A stretch of 64,000 nt of DNA from Daphnia carinata (lineage: Eukaryota > Arthropoda > Branchiopoda > Diplostraca > Daphniidae). The stretch covers positions 6,544,501 through 6,608,500 of the forward strand of contig NC_081331.1 of assembly GCF_022539665.2 (NCBI RefSeq), read 5' to 3'. Numbering within the stretch: the stretch's first letter is position 1; each line of letters begins with the position of its first letter. A program made the translations under genes and the position numbers. The notes under the pieces were generated by a model that was given only the letters and a program-made list of their open reading frames with translations, did no database searches and was not told the DNA's origin. Shown piece after piece: positions 36,790-48,276 of the stretch.

Positions 36790-38975
36790 ATGTCTATTGA
36801 TTGCGACCGAGAACTGTATGGATCCGCCTAGAAAAGAGAGGCCTGCCCTGCACATATGCGTTACCCGTGTGGGTGCCGCTGTGTCTGGCTATCGATCTTC
36901 CTTTCTTTTGCCAGTGCTCGCAACTTGTGCCGAGGGAGGGTCAAAGTGAGTGAGGCACGCACGGTATGAACGAGATGTAGTTGGATAGATAATGTAGGGA
37001 AAAGAGGGAGAGAGATGAAAGAGGAGAGAAGAAGAGATCTATCATCAGTGCCAAATGAGTAGGTTATGAGGACTCTCGTTCATCTCGTGTAGCAGTGGGA
37101 GCGTTGTAACGCGATATGGCGTTGGACGCATCTCAGATAGTTAATTGAGAGCAAGCTAGTCATAGAAAGAAGGGAAAGTCGAGTCGCGCACTACTTTGGC
37201 ACACGCGCCCTGTTGAATTCACAATGAGATTTAACTTTTTTTTTTTTCAGAACTGACCAAACTAAACAGGCCGGTTTTGCAACTGTGTTTCTCCTTTCTC
37301 AGTACCATGTCTGTCCCCTCCCTTTCTATCTCTTCACGTGCCTGTTCGGTATATGTGCCATCAGGGTTGCCCTCGATTCCCTTTCGATTGTCATCCAAGG
37401 TAAAAAGATATTGCATTCGCTTTTTATTGCCGAATACGAACGATAAAAGAAAATGTCACGTCCGGACGCAATCAACCGATAGATGGGTTCCCGGGGAAAA
37501 AAGCAATAAGACCGACCCCACAGGATCGATGAGCTGGGCTGACGTGTAGGCCAAATGTATACACACACGGTACGTGGCACTAAATGAAGCTGCCATGCTA
37601 CACAGACTGGGCACAAGTAGCCCCGTCAAGTGTATCCATTTGCTGTGTATACGGACGCAGATAAAGATAAACGCAATGGCCTGAATTCTCGACGATTAGA
37701 TCTCGTTTCATTTCTTTAGTTTCGGTTGGCCGACACTCGAACGAGACAATAGCGCTCATTACGATGTTCACCAAAGGTGTGTGCGTGTCCCGCAGTTTTT
37801 TTTTTTTTTGTTTCGTTCCTTTCTTTGCACCTTTCCACATGAAGTGAGTCTGCCCGTCGACAGAGGGATTGAAGATCGCCATGGAGATGGTGGAGAGGCA
37901 AAAAGAAATTTGATATCGGTGAGCAGGGGAGAGGAAAGAAGCCGCACTGGTAGTTTATCGATCTGCGAAGAAGTGCGCCCGAGTTGCCCTGCGTCAACGC
38001 ACAGCGAAACAGACGTGTGGAGGGCGGCACCAAGCGCCTCCTGGTACACGCACGCTCCCTACGCCCACGGATCCTTTCTCTTCGTAACCAACAGAGAGCG
38101 AACAGGGGGGAAAGAGTTTACCCTCGGTCATCAGCAATCTTATCCAAGTCGAATGAAAACAGGGAACAGACGCGGACACGAGATATTCGAATTGATTGAC
38201 GCATTTTGACGACGTTTCTTTCACGCCAAGCGACGCCCTTTATCTTATGTAAATAGGCGTTGAGCAGTTCACCAAAGTCGTGAAAATGAAAAGAGCGGGA
38301 AGGGGAGGGGGACCTGTTAGAATATCGCAGATAATGAATGAGCGCTCCATCAGTCAAAGGTATTGAAAAGGAAGGCGAAGAGGCGAGAAAAAAAGTTATT
38401 CGATAGGGAAATGGGGTACATTTACGGACGAGACACGCGCGGAAATTCTTTAAATTGGTAGAAAGATTGATCGCTTTGAGTGGCAAATGAAATAGTTTCG
38501 CAACAAAGTGATTGAAAAAAAAATTCCAACTGATTCAGCCCCATTTGCTCGACATGATGCATCAACACATTCTCATTTCAGATGACATTCAATCGACAAA
38601 AAAAAATAAATTGTGTCACAATTTTTGGGCGAAGATGTCCTCCATCCATCCGCCCACTGTAAACAAGAAATAAGGGCGGTGGAGAAGTCGATCCTTTGGG
38701 TTGTTCACCGGAGGCTTGTTATTTGTCAAAAAAGCTGGTGCTGTAATGTCGACGATGTCTTTTCTGTGTGTTATACCATGTGACATGCTCTGATATTTCT
38801 TTTTCATCCCTCTTATTTATTTTTTTTTTCATGTTTTGCGTGCGTTGCGTTTGACGCGGCAGAGACAAGCCGAACGTACAAAACTTTGGGCGTTGTCATC
38901 AGAGGTGGAGGGGCTGAAAGTGGAGCTGGAGGCGGGGGAGGAGGTGGTATCGGTATTGGCGGAGGATCGGGGGCC
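35068..38975. promoter_or_regulatory. LEPROT 3' UTR and long upstream region of PKA-R2
   Basis: About 3.9 kb with no recognisable protein. It is less AT-rich and contains many fortuitous open frames (for example 35877-36272 and 37781-38209 on plus), often over pyrimidine or poly-T runs (36760-36786). PKA regulatory genes commonly have remote non-coding first exons, so part of this is probably promoter, 5' UTR exon and first intron. A TTTGACGCGGCAG acceptor-like site lies at about 38861, before the first coding exon. Confidence 0.4.
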
Positions 38976-41900
38976 ATGTCACGTGACGCTGCTAGTAGAT
39001 ATGAGATCCCCGGCCAGCTGCAGCAGTTGCTGCTGGATTTCACCGTCAGCTGCCTGGTGGAGCGCCCGGTGGATCTAGTCGACTTCGCCGCCGACTACTT
39101 TTCTCAACTCCGACAACGGCGGCAGCAGCAGACAATCAACAGACGGGCGGTTTAGTGGCTGGATCGGCGGCGCACGGGAATGGACACGGACCCGAGTCGG
39201 ATGATTCCATGCTTACCGATGAGAGTGACGAACCTTCGCCAGGTAAGACCTTTATTACAAATCTGATTACAGTTTTTTTTTTATTCACTTGTTTATTAGA
39301 GTGTTTTAGTGTGTGTGTGTTATTTATGGTGAACGTTAGGGGATTGATTAGGAAGCAAATTTACTTGTAAGGCATGATGATAACGATCTAAATCCCCGTT
39401 GTTTCATGCATATTTTAATTTTTATGCCATGCTATCTCGTTGCGTCACGACTCGATTGTGGATTAACTTGAATTCACGATCGAGTTATTGCTTGTCGAGA
39501 TTCGGTTCGTGAGAAGAACAATTTGATTTGTTCTCACCAACGAGATTTTTTTTGGGGGAGCTTGCTTTATCGTTTTGCGGTATTCGCGTTATCGCAGGAA
39601 GTTAAAAAAAAAATAAGTACGATAATAACTGCAATTTCGCAATATTTAACGGGATAAAGAAAAAAAGAAGTTTGACGTCAGGCCGATTGAACGACACAAT
39701 AAAAAGAGCGGAAGCGCTTCTTGGTTAAACAAAAAAAAAACAGCGATGACGTAACATAAAAAAAAGGGTGTGCATAATGCCAAGTGTACCGAATAAAAAT
39801 AAGAAAACTGTAGAAGGAAAAAAAATCGGAAATAATGGATGGTTGATCACGTCAGCCGACATTAAAAAAAAAAAGATAAATTCAAGTCCCAAAGGCGTCG
39901 GCTATTTGCTTGTTCCAGAACAGCAGCTACAGTTAGCCAACCCTTTAAGCAAAACCTCTAAAACAAAACTACAATTCTTTACTGCAATTCACGTTTTATC
40001 TAATAGCAAAAATAAGTGATCATGCGTTCGTAGAATTTTTGTGACAAGAAAATTCCAGCAGCGAAAGTCTAACAAATTAATTTTCACTCTTTTTGTTTTT
40101 AATTTTCTCGAATGTTTGCGCGGAACGTGTACAACTATGTTGGCAATGTAAAGAGTCCCTGGCCAATCGATTCAATCGCCGCAAGTCCGTCTTCGCCGAG
40201 TCGTACGATCCCGAAGGCGATGACGACGAAGGAGAAAAGGTTCGTATTCTTCATAACTTGTGATGTGTAGGACTTATTAAATAGAAACCTATTCGCCTAG
40301 AATTATAAGCCTTAGATTCCTTTCATCACTTTTTCTTTTGAAATTTGCGTCCAATAAGGAATGCTTTGAATATGCGCTGCCCTATAGATATTGGCAGCCC
40401 AGCATTGAACAATTGTTACTCTTAAAATTCTTTGAAAATATTCACCGGTCCCCGTTTTTATTTTTTTTCTCCCATCGCTGCGTCTGTTTATTATGAATTC
40501 ATAAACTAACACATGTCGTTCAACTTTTATCTGCCCGTTTCTTTGATTTTTTTTTTTTTTTTTCTAGTTCGCTCTAGCGTCCTCCTTTCCAAAGAAGTGA
40601 CTTATCTTTATTCATTCTCTTTTCCTTGTATTTCTTATTTTGCAGGTAGTTCACCCGAAATCCGATCAGCAACGTCACCGACTCGCCGAGGCCGTCAAGA
40701 ACATCTTCATTTTCCGATCATTGGATCCGGTAAGTCCTTTTCTATTCGATTTACTCTTGATGGACAAGTAAAAAGGAGCACCAGCGCTGCGTCCACTATA
40801 ATGATGTCAATCACGGATAGCAAATAGTAATTTCTAATATCGGACGTCGAGTGCGTACGGTAGAGACCCGTATTCTTCCGACATCAAAGCCTTTCATTAA
40901 TTTCATTTATTAGCCGTAAACTGCGCTCGGTACAGGAGCCGATCTATGGCTGCCTAATGCTAACAAATGCTCTATCGCCAGGGCGCCTTCGTCGTATTGA
41001 TCGTGTCCTGACATTTTACCTGCGCCCCTTACTCGTTTTTGGCTTCGTCGTAGCCTTAGATGTATCCCCTCCTTCCAATTCTATCCTTTTTTTTTTCTCT
41101 CTCTTTTTCTGCTTCTATACTCTGTCTCTCTTTGGCATTTGCATTATTAGCTTTGCTAAAGGATTACAGGTATATGATGAGAACATGTCCGCCAATTCTG
41201 AACTTGCTGATCAATCGAAAACAAAAAAAGAACTGTCTCTGATTGAAGTAATCTACTCTTCTATCCAACTATTGTTTGATTGTTTTAGTCTCATAATCTA
41301 GTCGGGCTACAGCTCTGAAAGGCAAAACTTGGGAAAGAGGGGGAGAAATCCATTTACGGACTGTCAGTGAAAGAGAAAAGACTCCAATTGTCATTTTCTT
41401 TGGAGTTCAGGCAATGGTTGCCAAAAGCCATTTAGTTCAATTGCTGGCGTTATTGTTGGAGCTTCACGGACACACGCACACATGAGCAATATTTTTGCTC
41501 AAGTGCATATCTATGTGGAGGACCCACGATTGCGTACATAAAGAGGACAGAACTGCTTTCCAGTAGTTTGAGACGGAAAAACGGACAAAACGAATCAATC
41601 GTTGCCTTGTATCCTTTTTATTTTGCCAATGGGGTACAGAAAGTAGCAGACTTTTAAACAGAAACAGAAAACTTCTATCGAATGTCACATCGACCCATAA
41701 TTTTCAGGTATAATTGAACAGCCCGTGCGAAATTCATATCCTATTCGTCTTAAACGAGTAAATGAAAGCGGACGAGAAATTTCCTCGTACTTACAGTAAT
41801 TCATTTATCTAAATAGACTACGTGTTGTACAATTGAAATGCGATTTGAAAGTATGCCTTTAAAAAATATATTTCTACTATTCGTGCTGGAGTAGACGTTG

Positions 41901-44900
41901 CCTCAATGCGTGCACATCGATATATGTAAGCACGCGTAACAGGTTCCGCCAAGTAAAATTCACGTAATAGGATACGTGATCCAATTAATTCCAAACTGCG
42001 CACTGGACAGATAGGATGTATGGGTTAGCCTTATTTTTTTGTTTTTTCCCATGTTGGTGCATCTCATTTTGCTTGGCATTTCACTATACCATCGAATTGC
42101 TGTATACAGGACCAGGTTCAAGACGTCCTGGACGCCATGTTCGAAAAGACTGTCGAGAGCGGTGACTACGTCATACGTCAGGGAGACGATGGAGACAACT
42201 TTTACGTCATCGACAGGTAAAATAATAATAACAAGTTTTCTGAAAATTCATGGTTTAATTCATTATCTCCCTCCCTCGGGTTGTTTGATGTTGTACCCAA
42301 AAACAGCGGAGCGTTTCACATTTACGTGGCTTCAGAAACAGAGCCAACCAAGAGACTCGTAGGTCAATACGAGGATTCCGGCAGTTTCGGCGAATTGGCT
42401 CTCATGTACAACATGCCACGTGCTGCAACAGTTCAAGTATATTGTCCTTCCTTTTTTTTTTATACATTTATATTTTTGAACGATCGATGTTACCGTAGGT
42501 CTTCATTCAACGTTTTAATAATAAATGTCTGTTGATATTTGGTAGGCCATGAGCCATGGTTCGCTGTGGGCAATGGACCGGACTACATTCAGAAGAATCA
42601 TCCTGAAAACGGCCTGCAAGAAGCGTAAAATGTACGAGACACTACTAGAAACTGTACCCATGCTGCGAGCGTTGACGGTAAGCCTTTTTGATGCATATCT
42701 AATTTAAGGGCGAACACGTCAGCCGCACATCCGGCTTTTTGTCAAGCCAACGCATTGATTTATTAGGGCTCTGTCAATTGCGAATAGCTATCGAGAATCG
42801 TACATGGCAGATCACTTGACATTGATCGCCTACCAAGCCACCAAGCAAGTGCTGGTGGGCGCCGATCCTTCTGGTACAAAGAAATAACGACACATAGAAA
42901 ACGGAAATCGAAGGCTTCGTTGTTCCATCGATTGCAACTACCCGATGACAGAATAGCTAGATCTTTTTTTTTTCGGGTTCGTTATCGTCGCTTTGCGGTT
43001 CATTTGACGCAAAATAATACGCGCGGATGGTTTTTGAACAATCGGCAGATCTCGTCTTAAATGAGAATCGATGATTTTGTCACGATGAGTCATGTGAAAT
43101 AAGCTCTCGAGTTGGACGGGCAACGATGGGTTAGGTATACAATTTGAGGAAACGTCTGCTTTCTTTTTTGGATTCTGCTACATCGATGTGGTAGTCAATA
43201 TCAGGCTTCGTATTTTTTTGCACGATCAATCCAATTACGGTAAACCAATTCGGTGGGCTCTTCCAACGTTCCAAAAATTATTTCTTGGCCGGCCAGCAAC
43301 CAAAAAGACCTTTGCTCACTTTGTATTGAGCTGTCAGTACCCGAGTCCCGCACAAACGGGAGAATTGCTCATTGTTTATCGATCCACTGACACTTCCACG
43401 TCTCTCTTTCTTTCTTCTTCCTCGCCGTTCTATACAGCCAAAATTCATCAGCGATTCTTACTTTGGTTTTCCATTTCTTGCGTTGGAGATTTTCGTCACG
43501 GCTCGTGTTTGATTTCGCTGCAAATATTGTGAGAAGCAATGCACGGACTCAATGAGCTTTTCCGATCGATATGGCCGTTGGGCCAATAATGTCTGGCCGG
43601 TAATCGAAGTTTGCCTTTTCATGTTTTTCTAATGCCAGCTGGGCCAAGCCAAATAGCGTTTGCAACTTAAAATATTTGGACGTTGAATACGGCTTGTTTG
43701 TTTCGCATCACCGCGCACGAATATTCTGCATTAATATTAATATGCGGCTTCTTTCTTTCTTTTTTTTTTTTTTTTTCGTTTTAATTCACTGTTTCTGTGT
43801 GGATGTGACGCGTGCAAAAATAGTTAAACGAAAAAAAACGGAGCGAACGTGCGATGCGCCAAAAAGAAGCGCCGTGAAAATGGGCGATCGTAAGGAACGA
43901 ACTTTGCATAGATTTTCTTGTTTTTGGCCTATTAAATAATTAATAACGAACTAGCGGAATGATAGAGGAAAGCTTTCGCGAGATGGTACATAATTTAGGT
44001 GGCAAAGCAGCATCGATTTCTCCGTTTGATATTGCACGAAAAATAAAAACGCCAGCCTCAAAATGGCGCCTATTCTTTTGATGACGGATACAGTTAGGTA
44101 TTCGCGATGCTCGAGAACTTAATTGGTTGTTTGTAAGGAAAGCAGTCTCTGCTGTTCGTTACATCTACAACGATGACGTACGAAACATAACAATAGGCTC
44201 TTAATAACATGAAAATGTTCCCGAATCATAAATAAGGAAAGCAGATGGAAAAGGCTATAAACTGAATGGCAGCCTGTGTTCCATTAATTCTTTTCATCCC
44301 GAACGAAGGGCAAAGAGGAGAAGCGCACAGGAAAAATAAAAAAATAAACTTGAATTCGAACGTCAGTCAAATGTTATAAACGCAATGAGACTTTGCGTGC
44401 TCGTACGTGTATTTTCAGTGATCAGAATACGCTTACACGTAACTCCGCTTGTTGTCTAGACTGTACACGACAATAAAACATTAAATATGCAACATTTTTT
44501 GTGTGTTGCAACAACTTGTTATTTCTAGAAAACAAGTAAAAAAAACGAATGAAAACAATAGCTTTTGTTCGTCTCTTTTTCTGTTTACAATTCCCTTTGA
44601 TTTTATTGTCGGAAATCACTTTGCGCATACAGTTGAACAAGGTTGTCAACGACAGCGCAGCTTGACAGTTCCCGAGAGTCTTACAGCTATTCTTGCATAT
44701 CAAAAACATCAACGAATCTCATTAAAGCGAGATTCGATGCAACACAATCGCATGTGTGGCGGGCTGCCGTCTTTTGAATTGCCAATCGCCTACACACCCC
44801 AAATACACAAGAGGCATTTTCTTGATTCATTTTTTTGTTCGCCGGCTTCTAGCTAACATGATACGCGCGTGATACGTCACCCACAGCAAACCCATTGTTA

Positions 44901-45746
44901 AATTCAATTTTGTTAAACTTCATTTTTATTTTTTGCTTTTTCGAGGGCTGAGGCGGAGAGCGGGACGATTGGATGTGTGACAAATTTCAGGACCCATTTC
45001 CGTACTAGCAATTGATACACATTTGGCAAGCTGCCGTACAGGGAAGAATCTTTCTATAGGCACGCTGTACATCATAACAAATCTGCTTTTTGCTTGAATA
45101 ATTGGGATCGACTTGTTACAGGATTCTTCCTTTTCCAAACGATCAATTTTTGGCTGAACGATAGAATAATTATGTAAATTATGTTTTGTTATGTCAACCT
45201 AGTGATTCACTACGTTCGTAATGATGTTTTACTATTAATGCTGCGATAAGGATGATTATAATTCCTGATTTCTTGTTCTGAACAGTCGTACGAACGGATG
45301 AACGTGGCGGATGCTCTGAATCCTCGGACGTTTGAAGATGGCGAATGCATAATCCGACAGGGCGATGCGGCCGACGGCATGTACTTTGTTGAGGCCGGAA
45401 CCGTTCGCATCACCGTCGCCGGAGAGAACGACATCGAGGTGGAGGTCAGTCGAGTCACCAAAGGCGGATACTTGGGAGAACTGGCTTTGGTCACTCATCG
45501 GCCAAGAGCCGCGTCCGCCTACTGCGTCGGCCCAGTTCGTCTCGCCTGTAAGTTATACAAATACTATTGATCATACCGAAAGAATGATGGCCTCTAAAAA
45601 TAAACTCTTTTCCAGTTTTGGATGTCCAGGCATTCGAGCGTTTGATGGGTCCGTGCATGAATATCATGAAGAGGAACATCGACGACTACGAGGACCAGTT
45701 GATTCGCATTTTCGGCTCTCGCGTTAACATGAGCGACATCCGGTAA
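38976..45746 (+). CDS. Pka-R2: cAMP-dependent protein kinase type II regulatory subunit (frame break in exon 1)
   Basis: Dimeric cAMP receptor that holds and inhibits PKA catalytic subunits and binds AKAPs. Coding exons: 38976 to about 39241, 40154-40239, 40646-40729, 42110-42216, 42307-42436, 42546-42677, 45286-45547 and 45616-45746. The N-terminus has the RIIa docking/dimerization domain ([33 protein letters not shown]). The inhibitor site is [14 protein letters not shown] with serine in RRKS, so this is type II, a substrate-type site. Two cyclic nucleotide-binding domains follow, each with its phosphate-binding cassette ([19 protein letters not shown] and [19 protein letters not shown]). 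The C-terminus is [20 protein letters not shown], ending MSDIR. Between about 39105 and 39155 the RIIa frame runs into a stop, while the acidic linker ([16 protein letters not shown]) that continues into exon 2 is in another frame. See findings. Confidence 0.9.
39242..40153 (+). other. First coding intron of PKA-R2
   Basis: 912-nt AT-rich intron from donor G|GTAAGAC to an acceptor AATGTAAAG without a strong polypyrimidine tract. It contains only chance open frames (39768-40019) and A-runs. No nested gene or RNA was recognised. Confidence 0.6.
40730..42109 (+). other. Third coding intron of PKA-R2
   Basis: 1.4-kb intron from GTAAGTCC to TGTATACAG. T-rich runs near 41085-41105; open frames on either strand are without content. 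Nothing else was recognised. Confidence 0.6.
42678..45285 (+). other. Large intron of PKA-R2 between the two cAMP-binding domains
   Basis: 2.6-kb intron, the largest of the gene, splitting cAMP domain A from domain B. It has T-runs (43765-43778), several short open frames on both strands and no recognisable exon or RNA gene. Its size against 60-110 nt for the flanking introns makes it a candidate place for regulatory elements. Confidence 0.6.
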
Positions 45747-48276
45747 ACGTCTGTATCGTCTAGCTATTTCAACAGTAAAACATATATACACACACATACG
45801 TGAGAGCTTTACGATAATCACGAACTGCTTTGATTGAAATGGCGCGAATGCGAATGGATACACACACCTACCCTGGGCATAAGAGCAAAAGAGAAATGCC
45901 TCTTAGATAAAAAAAGAAAAGAAAAGGAACACAAAAGTACAGTTGAAAGTGAACCTGTTTGTGAGATGTCGCGAGAAAAGGAAAAGACTACAAGGCAAAG
46001 CAAACAAAAACAACCGAATAAACATGTTGATGAAACAGTAAGAAGAATTCACGGGCGTGATGTTTTCTCTTCGCGTTTCTGACACGTCGATGTACGCCCA
46101 CAGAGCTCCTCCCTATGACGCTTATTATAAAAAAACACATACTTCTACGGTTGTCGTTGATATTGTGTCTCACGTGATTGATCAAGAAAAAAGGAAAAAA
46201 AAAAGGATGTTAGATGCTTCGTGTCGCCACTAAAATCTTTCGTACAGGCTTTTATTTCAACTTTTACTCTAATCGTGATTCGTCTATCACGTTTTTTTTT
46301 TCTATTTTATTTGGTTTTTATTGCCAACGTTGTGTGGCCTATTAACTATCCTTTGTACGCCTCAAGTTTTCTTGCTTCATGCCGAGAAGAAAAGAGAAGG
46401 CTTGTTTGCTGATTTCCAACCATTGACGGCGGGACAAAAGGAAACAAACAAGCAGCCATTCCATTATTCTGCGTCATCACCCAAAGCCAATCCCATCGAG
46501 TTCCCCCCACCCGTCTTAACTTCGTCACTGCGTGTAACTTTGTCAGACTTCTTCCGCGTTCTATCAAGCCATCAATCTTCCAAGAAACCCCGTTTCCATT
46601 CAATGTTAGTCTTATATCAGTGTCTCGCTGTTTGTTATCATATATATTTTTTTCCTGCCATTATCTAGTCTGTAATTTTCATAACTCCCGCGTGATTGAT
46701 CCTCGTCCTCATCCGCCTCTTTCATATTTCTTCCTCTCGAAGCTATTGACGCTCTATTCTGTAGAATCGTGTGTGCTAATCCTCTTAATTTTTTCGTTGT
46801 TATGGGGATTTCTACACCAGTCGTTTGTTGGTTTTCCTTCACCGTAATGTACTCCCCCCCCCCCCCCCCCAAAAAAAAAAAAAACTTATCCTGTCGTGGC
46901 TGAATGGTATACGTATATAGATAACCATTTGTTTTTTTAGCTTGTTCAAAAATAACAACCCTAACTCGGGTTTCTATTCCCTTTTCGATTTATTTATCAA
47001 ATGAGTCGAAAGGGAAAGAATCGGTGCTTATTTGGTATATAGTACGTCCTTATTGCCTTTCCAGCAATCGATTCGCCAACATCTAACAACACAGATCAAA
47101 CTTGTAGTTGATTCAATTCTTTTAGATCACCTTGTTTAGTTGATTACGTTTTCGTGAGTTTTGTGTACTCTTTCTTTCTTGTCCAAAGATCCAGCACTAG
47201 TGTCCCACAGTTTTAAAAAGACGGAGGGTTCGAGTATACGCGGATAGTGTGGAAACGCCCTGGATGTATTTTGTGAGCCTGATGATGACGGTTTGATTGT
47301 TCTGTTTACCTTCACCACTTTTCTGACAGGTCCTCTTATTGTCGTGAGAAAAAAAAGATGTGTTATTTTGATTGGTTCCCTTCATCATGATATCAGAAAA
47401 CTTTCCAACAATTTCATCGTTGCAACTTAACAGTTGAAAACTTCGTCTGGAAGGAAGCGATGCCAGGAACTTTTGTGTTTTGCCCTTTATGAATCTATGG
47501 CTAGTAAATAAAAGATGATATTGATTTTCAAAAATGTAATTTTTTATGGTTCGCTAATAACCATAGCCGTGAAGTTGAGGGCGGTGAAGCTAAGGTGGAG
47601 TCGGAAAATTATCATGGCTGCTTTTTAGTATCAACCCGAAAGGGAAGAAACAAGGTTTCATGTTTAATAGTTGAGAGCTTGAAGCTGCGCCACCTTTTCT
47701 GATTCCCGAAAAGGTTGAAAAGTATGTGTTCCGGGTACTAACTAAAAAATGCTCATTCAATCATTAGTGTGCATAAAGAGATAAAAGTAGTTAAACTGAG
47801 CCTGATTTCCATGTTTTTATTCATTTCTGCTGGATGGCAAAAGCTATCTGACTGACCATTTACAGTCATTTATGGATTCATGTCAGATGATAAGAAAGTT
47901 TCTAACTAAACTTATTTAGATTTGAATAACGACTGGAGATGGCTAGAAACATGGGAGCTGGAATTGAATGATAAATAAGAGGCGACGAGAGCCTGTCAGC
48001 TCGAGAAGTCTTTCGGTTTCGTGTCTCGTGTTTCCCACACTTCAAGATCTCTTGCCAGAAAGGGCTTCTTAATGCAATGAATCCCTTACCATAACAAAAC
48101 ACGTGTCTATACAGAAGTGATTATGTTTGAGGTCGGCGAAAGTTTTGTTTATTTTGTCATTTTATTTGCTTTGTGTTTGACATCAAAGCCTTTTGGTTTT
48201 TTTTATATAGGAAGCTAATATACGGAAGCGAGGGAAACTCGCAAGTGATTTTACTCCATTCGGGTCTACCGCTGGA
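45747..48276. other. PKA-R2 3' UTR and spacer to ERMP1
   Basis: No supportable gene in 2.5 kb. AATAAA at 46017-46022 is a plausible PKA-R2 polyadenylation signal. A homopolymer junction lies at 46854-46884. A TTTTTTATATAG acceptor-like site at about 48210 may belong to an ERMP1 5' UTR exon. Open frames such as 46321-46668 are low-complexity. Confidence 0.4.
46854..46884 (+). repeat. Homopolymer junction C17-A14
   Basis: Seventeen C directly followed by fourteen A in the PKA-R2/ERMP1 spacer. It resembles the A18-G11 junction at 14252; both are likely hot spots for sequencing error. Confidence 0.9.

Noticed and set aside
37781-38209. 142-codon plus-strand ORF upstream of PKA-R2
   Set aside because: It overlaps equally long frames on the other strand, begins with poly-F from a T-run, and has no recognisable domain.
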